A stretch of 13,260 nucleotides of DNA from Treponema sp. (GTDB lineage: Bacteria > Spirochaetota > Spirochaetia > Treponematales > Treponemataceae). The DNA lies in contig JAEDDW010000049.1 in the NCBI GenBank assembly GCA_016293645.1, forward strand, positions 1-13,260, in the 5' to 3' direction. The notes beneath the pieces were generated by a model. It had not been told where the DNA came from. It saw nothing but the letters and a program-made list of their open reading frames with translations, and searched no databases. Shown here one piece after another: positions 6,961 to 12,820 of the stretch; positions within the stretch are counted from its first letter, which is position 1, and every line of letters starts with the position of its first letter. Both the position numbers and the translations under genes were made by a program.

Positions 6961-8007
6961 TTATTGCCCCTGAACAATCTGGCGGCTTATGAAATCTGTC
7001 ACTTCCATCGCAAGATGACTTGAAATATAACCGCTTCGGTCAATCTCAAGCCCTAAAAACTTAGCAAGAACAGGGTCGGTATTTTCAACCGGACCAAAAC
7101 CTTTTGCAAGATGGTCATCAAGAAAAGCCAGATCAAAGGTTCCGTTTATCTTGCCCTGATTCCAGTTGCACACGCTTTTCATCACTTCAAGATTGTCTTC
7201 ATCCGAAAGAAGAAAAACCGTATCATTGGAAGAGAATTCCGCAAGCCCAAGCAGATGATTGTATTCCTGGACAAGTACATTTATGTTGTTCTTCAATATC
7301 TTTCCATATCTTTCTCTGTCCTGGATTTTCGTCACCAGGCAAGCATGCCGCCTCATGAACCTCAAGTCAAAAAAAGGATTGAAGTAGTTGCCGTCATCTG
7401 TCCAGAAATCACCTGCATATACAGAATATCCGTTTTTTGCCAGTTTCTGCAGAAGGATTCTGTATATTTCCACCGAAGCGGTTTTAGGCGGAACAAAAAG
7501 CACCACCGTTCTTCCGGCAGGATTCTTCTGTTCCGGCTCAAAATTCCATATCTTTACCGTATTTCTCTGGAAGGGTCTGTCTATCTCCTTTATGCCTGAG
7601 TGAAAGGAACCGGTACAATTCTTCACATTTTCAACAACGCCCATTTTTTTTCCGTCTGTCACTGCAGGGATGAACATGAAGACACCGACAAAACAAACCA
7701 CGCAGAGGACGGCATTTACGCAGCTTATGAAAACAAGTTTCAGATCATAACGGTCGATCACAACGTCAGAAGCAAGCCTCAAGACGGATCGGAAATTCCA
7801 GATGGAAGCCCACAAAGCAAGCAGAAAGATGATGAATTCCCTTAGAGAAAATCCGAAGACGCCGATGCTGAACAACGAGAAGATCATTCCCACAAACGGA
7901 ACCACTGAAAGCGAATCTTTTTTTGTATGGCTGATGAATAGAAATCTTGTGCTGCCTAATAAAACCAATGCAAGAACCAGAAGTTCCGCCTGTATCTGTT
8001 TTGTCAT
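6961..8007 (-). CDS. Four-helix membrane protein with a hydrolase-like C-terminal domain
   Basis: I do not recognise a characterised family. The 348-residue protein begins with about four hydrophobic helices (near 7-26, 33-52, 56-72 and 89-114), followed by a soluble domain of some 230 residues. That domain opens with TVVLFVPP, then a helix and KNGYSVYAGDFW (191-202), which resembles the first strands of an alpha/beta hydrolase. The strand that should carry the nucleophile reads DTVFLLSDEDN (262-272), with no G-x-S-x-G elbow. If the relationship is real, the domain has lost its catalytic serine; this is my inference. The frame is open to an ATG at 8016, but that codon abuts a TAAAAT box. The ATG at 8005-8007 lies 7 nt past the box and gives a leaderless start. 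No Shine-Dalgarno serves either codon. The gene diverges from the ATPase-HDOD gene and converges with yfcE. Confidence 0.75.
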   Translation of the reverse strand: MTKQIQAELLVLALVLLGSTRFLFISHTKKDSLSVVPFVGMIFSLFSIGVFGFSLREFIIFLLALWASIWNFRSVLRLASDVVIDRYDLKLVFISCVNAVLCVVCFVGVFMFIPAVTDGKKMGVVENVKNCTGSFHSGIKEIDRPFQRNTVKIWNFEPEQKNPAGRTVVLFVPPKTASVEIYRILLQKLAKNGYSVYAGDFWTDDGNYFNPFFDLRFMRRHACLVTKIQDRERYGKILKNNINVLVQEYNHLLGLAEFSSNDTVFLLSDEDNLEVMKSVCNWNQGKINGTFDLAFLDDHLAKGFGPVENTDPVLAKFLGLEIDRSGYISSHLAMEVTDFISRQIVQGQ

Positions 8008-8014
8008 GCCATAC

Positions 8015-8042
8015 ATTTTATCTTGAAAAAGAAAAAAAGCAA
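8015..8042 (-). promoter_or_regulatory. Promoter of the minus-strand membrane protein gene
   Basis: On the minus strand TTGCTT (8042-8037) and TAAAAT (8020-8015) are 16 bp apart across a T-rich spacer. The -10 box ends 7 nt before the ATG at 8005-8007. The element interleaves with the plus-strand promoter of the HDOD gene. Confidence 0.45.
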
Positions 8043-8051
8043 CACTATAAT
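8023..8051 (+). promoter_or_regulatory. Strong sigma-70 promoter of the ATPase-HDOD gene
   Basis: TTGAAA (8023-8028), a 17-bp spacer and a perfect TATAAT (8046-8051) form the best promoter in the window. Transcription would begin near 8058, giving a leader of about 18 nt before the ATG at 8077, with only a weak AGAG as ribosome site. Confidence 0.75.
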
Positions 8052-8076
8052 AGCAGAATAGACATTTTAGAGAATT

Positions 8077-9567
8077 ATGGCACAGATAAAAAGAATCAAA
8101 GTCGATCAGGAAAAAGTTAATCTCGCAATTCAGACAGGCATTCCATTGACTGTGACCACCTACACTCTTCCACCAGAGATGGAAGGATACATCGTCGACA
8201 TTCTTTCAGTTTTTCTGAAACAGCTGAACATGGACAACCTCTTTGAAGGACTTTCCTACAGCGTCAAGGAACTTGTCAACAACGCGAAAAAAGCAAACAC
8301 AAAACGCATATACTTTGCGCTTAAAAATCTTGATCTCAACAACAGGGATGACTACGCCAAGGGAATGGAAAATTTCAAGATGGATACCATCAACAACATC
8401 CATTATTACCTTGACGAACAGCGCAAACAGGGATACTTCATCAAGATCATTTTCCAGATGCGCAACAACAAGATCAAGATTGAGATCCGCAACCGGGCGG
8501 AACTTACTGTACATGAATACAAGAGAATCCACGATAAGATTACCCGTGCCCAGATATATTCTTCCGTTGAAGAAGGATTAACCCATCTTCTTGATGAATC
8601 GGAAGGAGCTGGTCTTGGCCTTGTGATCATGATCCTCATCCTTAGAAAATTCGGACTTAATGAAGACAACTATCAGATACTCAGTGAAAACGGTGAAACA
8701 ATAAACAGAATCATCATTCCGCTTTCACAGTCAATGACTGAAAATATTTCAGGAATCACAAAGGAATTCGCAAAGCAGATCGAAGGTCTTCCTGACTTCC
8801 CTGAAAACATCAGACAGATCAATAACCTTATAAATTCACCTACAAGCAAAATGAGCGACATCGCCATGAAAATTTCAAATGATGTATCCCTCACAGGTGA
8901 ACTTTTAAAGATGGTCAATTCCGCCGCCTACATGCTTCCACATCCGTGCCATAGCATTGAGGATGCCGTCAAATATGCAGGTCTTCGCGGAATCAAGAAT
9001 CTTCTGTTCTCAATCGGTTCCATGGAAAATCTTGTTGCAAATTCTTCTGATACCAGCAAGAAGCTCTGGGACCACAGTTACCAGGTTGGATTCTATGCCT
9101 ACAATCTTGCCCGCAATCTCAGCAGAAAAAATAAATCCGATGTTGATGACAGTTATGTCTGTGGCCTGCTCCACGACATGGGAAAGATTGTTTTTGCAAA
9201 CACAAGGCCAGAAACCATAGCAAAGATGGATGAAATATGCTCAAGGAAGGGCTTCTCAAAGCAGATTTTCGAAAGTCTTGTGGCAGGATGCAATCACGGA
9301 GAAATAGGTGCCCTTATCGCTAAAAAGTGGAATTTTCCTCAGGTCATTGTCGACGTTCTCAGATACCACCACAACCCGGAAAGCGCACCCGAAGAATCAA
9401 GGCAGCTTGCAAAAATAATCTACCTGGCTGACATGATGACCCATTACGAGGATGGTCGTGTCGACTACCAGCAGATTGATCCGGAAATCCTATCATCCCT
9501 GGATATCACGTCGGAAGAACAGTTCCATACCATTTCGGAAAGACTGTTTTCATCCTTCAAACGCTGA
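8077..9567 (+). CDS. Histidine-kinase-like ATPase domain fused to an HDOD/HD domain
   Basis: This 496-residue protein is probably a cytosolic signalling regulator. Residues about 40-218 form a GHKL/HATPase_c-like domain: an N-box helix VKELVNNAKKA (63-73, Glu65 and Asn68) and a G-box DESEGAGLGL (173-182). There is no dimerisation/phosphoacceptor domain, so it is not a complete histidine kinase. Residues about 235-435 match an HDOD domain (LPDFPENIRQI at 238-248, then a helix-rich core). HDOD domains usually lack HD catalytic residues, but here LLHDMGK (His366, Asp367) is present, together with His333, His407, His431/His432 and Asp452 at positions that could complete an HD metal site. No transmembrane or signal segment is seen. 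The gene has its own strong promoter, interleaved with that of the divergent membrane gene. A 5-bp hairpin at 9563-9575 with a T-rich tail overlaps its stop and may weakly terminate it. Confidence 0.88.
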   Translation: MAQIKRIKVDQEKVNLAIQTGIPLTVTTYTLPPEMEGYIVDILSVFLKQLNMDNLFEGLSYSVKELVNNAKKANTKRIYFALKNLDLNNRDDYAKGMENFKMDTINNIHYYLDEQRKQGYFIKIIFQMRNNKIKIEIRNRAELTVHEYKRIHDKITRAQIYSSVEEGLTHLLDESEGAGLGLVIMILILRKFGLNEDNYQILSENGETINRIIIPLSQSMTENISGITKEFAKQIEGLPDFPENIRQINNLINSPTSKMSDIAMKISNDVSLTGELLKMVNSAAYMLPHPCHSIEDAVKYAGLRGIKNLLFSIGSMENLVANSSDTSKKLWDHSYQVGFYAYNLARNLSRKNKSDVDDSYVCGLLHDMGKIVFANTRPETIAKMDEICSRKGFSKQIFESLVAGCNHGEIGALIAKKWNFPQVIVDVLRYHHNPESAPEESRQLAKIIYLADMMTHYEDGRVDYQQIDPEILSSLDITSEEQFHTISERLFSSFKR

Positions 9568-9578
9568 TTCTCAGCATT

Positions 9579-10400
9579 CTATTTATTTCTCTTTCTCAGT
9601 GCCTCAACCCAGGACTGCATCAGAATTCCAAAGGCGACCCCTACATTCAAGCTTGCCTTTAGTCCGGTCATTGGAATGGTGACACGTCCATAGGAGGCTC
9701 TTTTCAAGGCTTCAGGGCTCACACCAAGTTCTTCAGAGCCTATGATCACTATTCCTTCATCTGGAAATTCGAATTCGCTGATCGGAGTTCCGCCTGTCTC
9801 AAGAACAAAAACAGGCTTGTCTTCTGGAAGTTCATCAAGAGAACATCTTGTATATCCCAAGGTCTCAATGCAACCCATTCCGCTTCTCACTGCCTTGCTC
9901 TGGGACGGATCGGTGCAGTTTGGAGAAATATAGACACTCTCACATCCCATGGCTTCCGCCGTTCTGAAAATGGAACCGATGTTGAAAGGACTTCTTATAT
10001 CTTCCGCATAGACACTTACACCCTTAAAGAAATTCCTTTTCTCAACCGTAAGTCTGTCGTTGCTGTGGGGAGCGATCACAAGATCCCATTCTGCCGGGAA
10101 AGTTCCGATGAGAGCAAGAAGTGAATTACGTGCAAAATTGCAGACACGACGTTCGTCAAAAGGCTTCATATCCAGAAGTTTTTTCAACTCTGCGGCTGTC
10201 TCTGATGCAAGCTGAGGATCCTCCAGGACAATGCGGGCAACAGTTTTTGTATACTCTTCTCTTGTCATGCGCGTAAAATTGTATTCCATTCCCAGTTCAG
10301 GAATTCCAGCAATGTCACGCTCAAGTTCTCCAAAGGTAAGGGCAAGTTTGCGCCTTTTCTGTCCAGGCTGCAGTTGATACAGTTTGTTTGGATCTATCAC
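9579..10400 (-). CDS. SpoU/TrmH-family RNA 2'-O-ribose methyltransferase
   Basis: This 273-residue SPOUT-class enzyme should transfer a methyl group from S-adenosylmethionine to a ribose 2'-hydroxyl in tRNA or rRNA. The three SpoU motifs are intact in the C-terminal half: motif 1 AEDIRSPFNIGSIFRTAEA (132-150, Asn140 and catalytic Arg146), motif 2 GIVIIGSEELGVSP (216-229) and motif 3 IPMTGLKASLNVGVAFGI (242-259), the knotted SAM site. The first 125 or so residues form a mostly helical extension of unassigned fold, rich in charged residues, that may bind RNA. The exact target (for example a 23S position versus tRNA Gm18) cannot be read from the sequence. The start is GTG at 10398-10400, served by GGGGA 9 nt upstream. 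It follows the iron-ADH-like gene by 26 bp on the same strand, with no terminator between, so the two are probably co-transcribed. Confidence 0.88.
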   Translation of the reverse strand: MIDPNKLYQLQPGQKRRKLALTFGELERDIAGIPELGMEYNFTRMTREEYTKTVARIVLEDPQLASETAAELKKLLDMKPFDERRVCNFARNSLLALIGTFPAEWDLVIAPHSNDRLTVEKRNFFKGVSVYAEDIRSPFNIGSIFRTAEAMGCESVYISPNCTDPSQSKAVRSGMGCIETLGYTRCSLDELPEDKPVFVLETGGTPISEFEFPDEGIVIIGSEELGVSPEALKRASYGRVTIPMTGLKASLNVGVAFGILMQSWVEALRKRNK

Positions 10401-10426
10401 TTTTGATTTTCCCCAGGCTGCAGATT

Positions 10427-11578
10427 TTAGTATGCTTTCTTGATGATCTCAAACAGATCGTCCGTTGTCATTGAACGCTGAAGGTTGTTGATGAGATCAA
10501 GTTCACCGGCATCTTCCGCTGCAAGGGCAAGCTGTTCTATTGAGAGGGAAAGATCCTTCAGGCGAGCCGGAATGTTGACTTTCGCGATTTTCTGTCGCAC
10601 ATATTCCGCAAGTGAAGCACTGGCTTCCGCGGTATTGGCATCCATTTCACAGGCCCTGAGAAGCTTTGCAAGATATGCAAGTTTTTCCGCCTTGAATGTT
10701 GCCGCATCTTCAATCATGTAAGGCAGGAGAATCGCCGTTGTCAGTGAACGGGAAATTTTATAACGCGAATTGATTGCTATGGAAAGAAGATTTGTCGCAC
10801 CAAAAGAGCTTGATGCAGCTCCCAGGGAAGCCATGCAACCTCCCTGGGCAAGAAGAACTTCCTGCGGTGTCGTTATTGAAAGTGACGGAGCTCCATCAAG
10901 AGCATAGCTTAAAAGCTGGACACTTTTCTCAATGATCATGTCGCTGAAGAATGTGGCCTTCTGGCTCAGGTAACCTTCCACAGCAAAGGCAAGTGCTTCC
11001 ACAGCCATTATCTCAACCTGTTTTTCTGTAAGGGCAATCTGCAGATTAGGATCCCAGACAACAAGACGGCAAAGTCCATTCTGTGTTTTTATGAGTTTTA
11101 CTTTTGAGGAACGTGAATCGGTGATCATGGTTCTGTCCGTAAAAATAAAACTGTCACGGTTTGTCGTAGGCACACAGATCAATGGAAGCATTTTCTTTCC
11201 AGGAACAAGCTGGTCATCGATGAAGTCATATACACCGCAGGTTTCGTAATAGAGAGCACAGACAGCCTTTGCCAGAGAAAGCACCCTTCCACCTCCAACA
11301 GCAATGATTCCGTGGACCTTGGCATTCTGTGCCAGATTCAAGGCCTGGGCAAGGGTTTCTGTGTCAGCAGTATTCGGAACTTCATCAAATACGAAATAGT
11401 CAACGTTTTTTTCCTTGAGGGAACCAAGAACCTTGTCAGAGGTTCCCGATTCTTTCAAAACAGGATCGATGATGACCATGAAGTTGCTACCCCATTCAAG
11501 CACGTATTGTCCAAGACGGTTTGCAGTATATGAACCAAGCACAATATTCGGTGAAATTTTGAAAATGAAATCTGCCAT
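10427..11578 (-). CDS. Iron-containing alcohol dehydrogenase fold protein with lost metal and nucleotide motifs
   Basis: The 383-residue length, the order of segments and VPTT (136-139) place this in the iron-dependent alcohol dehydrogenase / dehydroquinate synthase-like superfamily. In active members a GGGSxxDxAK motif binds the nucleotide, PTTxGTGSE follows, and Asp-His-His-His bind iron or zinc. Here these read GGGRVLSLAK (95-104), PTTNRDSFI (137-145), and at the four ligand positions Glu194 (EALAFAVEGY), Phe198, Asn263 (GATNLLSIA) and Arg277 (KISRSLTTAILLP). All four ligands are replaced, so a classical metal-dependent NAD(P) alcohol dehydrogenase is unlikely; a metal-free or binding role is inferred. 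The frame is intact, so it is not a decaying pseudogene. The ATG is supported by AAGGA 8 nt upstream. It is the first gene of a pair with the SpoU methyltransferase and follows the flgM terminator. An 18-bp palindrome lies in its leader. Confidence 0.82.
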   Translation of the reverse strand: MADFIFKISPNIVLGSYTANRLGQYVLEWGSNFMVIIDPVLKESGTSDKVLGSLKEKNVDYFVFDEVPNTADTETLAQALNLAQNAKVHGIIAVGGGRVLSLAKAVCALYYETCGVYDFIDDQLVPGKKMLPLICVPTTNRDSFIFTDRTMITDSRSSKVKLIKTQNGLCRLVVWDPNLQIALTEKQVEIMAVEALAFAVEGYLSQKATFFSDMIIEKSVQLLSYALDGAPSLSITTPQEVLLAQGGCMASLGAASSSFGATNLLSIAINSRYKISRSLTTAILLPYMIEDAATFKAEKLAYLAKLLRACEMDANTAEASASLAEYVRQKIAKVNIPARLKDLSLSIEQLALAAEDAGELDLINNLQRSMTTDDLFEIIKKAY

Positions 11579-11601
11579 TATAATAATCCTTACGGAAGCC
11601 G

Positions 11602-11619
11602 CCAGAACTCCGGTTCTGG
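11602..11619. repeat. 18-bp inverted repeat upstream of the iron-ADH-like gene
   Basis: CCAGAAC (11602-11608) and GTTCTGG (11613-11619) are perfect inverted arms around a 4-nt centre. It lies 24 bp before the start codon at 11578 and 10 bp upstream of its AAGGA site. It has no T tract, so it is not a terminator. It could be a DNA operator or an mRNA leader hairpin. No clear promoter for the gene is visible in the 126-bp gap. Confidence 0.55.
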
Positions 11620-11640
11620 AGATTCCTAGAAATGAATTGC

Positions 11641-11671
11641 AAAAAAAAAGAGCGGAAAAGTAATTCCGCCC
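11641..11671 (-). terminator. Rho-independent terminator of the rsmI-flgM operon
   Basis: On the minus strand GGGCGGAA (11671-11664) pairs with TTCCGCTC (11657-11650) around a 6-nt loop, 8 bp with one G-U pair. Nine uninterrupted T residues follow (11649-11641). It lies 33 bp past the flgM stop. Confidence 0.92.
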
Positions 11672-11704
11672 TTATTTATCCCCTTTAAACGACTACGGAA
11701 TTTA

Positions 11705-11992
11705 TTACAGTCCGTATGCGCTAAGAATCTGATCCGCTGTAGCAGCTATCGTTGCTTCATTGAGGTAATTTGGATCCTGAATCTTAAGCTTAATCTTTTC
11801 CACCAAGTCCTGACGAATATCCGGAGTCTCATCAGACACCTGTTTCATGAACATAGCTTCAGCCATTGCCTTTGCCTCGTCAGAAACGCTGATTTCATCA
11901 GATGCCCTCTGTGAATTTGCAACATTGTTTGAACGCTTTGTGTTCTGCAAGTTGTTCACAGGTGATACATAATTAACTTTGTCTATCATCAT
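11705..11992 (-). CDS. flgM: Negative regulator of flagellin synthesis, anti-sigma-28 factor
   Basis: FlgM binds and inhibits the flagellar sigma factor FliA until the hook is complete. This 95-residue protein has the usual size and plan: a short N-terminal MIDK motif, a low-complexity polar linker rich in Asn and Ser (12-32), the block ISVSDEAKAM (34-43), and the sigma-binding C-terminal helices PDIRQDLVEKIKLKIQDPNY (57-76) ending in ADQILSAYGL. Two adjacent ATG codons (11990-11992 and 11987-11989) are possible. GAGG inside the end of rsmI lies 6 or 9 nt upstream respectively, so either can serve. Only 1 bp separates it from the rsmI stop codon, so it is translated from the rsmI transcript, probably coupled. 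No sigma-28 promoter is seen next to it. It is the last gene before a strong terminator. Confidence 0.9.
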   Translation of the reverse strand: MMIDKVNYVSPVNNLQNTKRSNNVANSQRASDEISVSDEAKAMAEAMFMKQVSDETPDIRQDLVEKIKLKIQDPNYLNEATIAATADQILSAYGL

Positions 11993-11993
11993 A

Positions 11994-12713
11994 CTAAGCC
12001 TCGCTTATATTATCGGAAGATTCTTCTGAAAGTTTAGCATTTTTATTACCAGAAATAAAAACCGCAAACTCTCCCTGGACCTTGGCCCTGGAACTGTAAT
12101 CTTCAAGAACCTCTCTGGCGGTTCCATCCGTTATCTCCTCATGAAGCTTTGTCAGCTCACGACCAATAACAACTCTTCTCCCTTCCTCTATATCGGCAAT
12201 ATCTGTCAAAAGTTTAACAATTCTGAAGGGACTTTCATAAAGAATTATGGCATCTCCTGTTGCCATAAGTTCCCTCAGGCGGCTCCTTCTCCGCCCCGGT
12301 TTTGGAGACAGAAACCCTTCGAAAATAAGAGTTTTTCCACCAGCACCTGCCACACTTGCAAGAGATGCAAAGGCGCTTGCCCCAGGAATAGGAACAACCT
12401 TATGTCCTGCTTTTCTTGCAAGTCCCGCCAGAATTGCCCCAGGGTCACTTATTCCCGGAGTACCTGCATCGCTGGCATAGGCGACCGTCTGTCCCTCATC
12501 AAGAAGCTTGATGATTTTTTCAGACGCAAACTGTTCATTCTGGGAACGGCAGCTTATCAGAGGCTTTCTTATCTCAAAATGAGTCAGCAGCTGAAGCGTA
12601 TGCCGGGTGTCTTCCGCGGCAATCACATCAACTGTCTTGAAAGTCTCAAGAGCTCTGAAAGTTATATCGCCCAGATTTCCGATTGGCGTTGCTACAATAT
12701 ACAATTCTGACAC
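11994..12713 (-). CDS. rsmI: 16S rRNA (cytidine1402-2'-O)-methyltransferase
   Basis: RsmI methylates the 2'-hydroxyl of C1402 in the ribosomal P site using S-adenosylmethionine. Tetrapyrrole-methylase-fold motifs are all present: LYIVATPIGNLGDIT (4-18), AAEDTRHT (32-39), SDAGTPGISDPG (81-92), PGASA (110-114), FEGFLSPKPGRRRSRL (131-146), ESPFR (160-164), RELTKLHEE (185-193) and QGEF (213-216). At 239 residues it is shorter than the roughly 286 of E. coli and lacks the C-terminal helix-turn-helix extension. The frame stays open upstream to 12821, but the added residues are unlike the family. The GTG at 12711-12713 begins exactly at the conserved (M)SELYIVATPIG and lies 6 nt after a TATACT box. 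No Shine-Dalgarno is present, so a leaderless GTG start is my reading. An ATG at 12726-12728 is the alternative but would lie upstream of the expected mRNA start. It is the first gene of the rsmI-flgM operon. Confidence 0.93.
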   Translation of the reverse strand: MSELYIVATPIGNLGDITFRALETFKTVDVIAAEDTRHTLQLLTHFEIRKPLISCRSQNEQFASEKIIKLLDEGQTVAYASDAGTPGISDPGAILAGLARKAGHKVVPIPGASAFASLASVAGAGGKTLIFEGFLSPKPGRRRSRLRELMATGDAIILYESPFRIVKLLTDIADIEEGRRVVIGRELTKLHEEITDGTAREVLEDYSSRAKVQGEFAVFISGNKNAKLSEESSDNISEA

Positions 12714-12719
12714 AAGTAT

Positions 12720-12748
12720 AGTATACATCCAAGGGCTTTTTTTTGCAA
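12720..12748 (-). promoter_or_regulatory. Sigma-70 promoter of the rsmI-flgM operon
   Basis: On the minus strand TTGCAA (12748-12743), a 17-bp spacer and TATACT (12725-12720) form a good promoter. The -10 box ends 6 nt before the GTG start of rsmI. A second overlapping TATACT (12720-12715) sits 1 nt before the GTG and is less suitable. Confidence 0.6.
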
Positions 12749-12749
12749 C

Positions 12750-12778
12750 TTTACTGCTAAAAATCACCTCCCTAGACT
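12750..12778 (+). promoter_or_regulatory. Possible promoter of the ftsK-like gene
   Basis: TTTACT (12750-12755) and TAGACT (12773-12778) are 17 bp apart, each matching 4 of 6 consensus bases. Transcription would begin near 12785, giving a leader of about 36 nt that contains the GGAG ribosome site at 12809-12812. Confidence 0.35.
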
Positions 12779-12820
12779 CCGATAATCTGAAAGTACCTTT
12801 ATTTTTTTGGAGTTTATGCA

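Noticed and set aside
6957..6981. Inverted repeat CAGATT...AATCTG at the end of the membrane gene
   Set aside because: Six base pairs with a 13-nt loop, inside the coding region, and no T tract in either direction.
9563..9575. Short hairpin GCTGA-TTC-TCAGC at the end of the HDOD gene
   Set aside because: Only 5 bp with a 3-nt loop and an interrupted T-rich tail; a weak terminator is possible but I would not list it as a feature.
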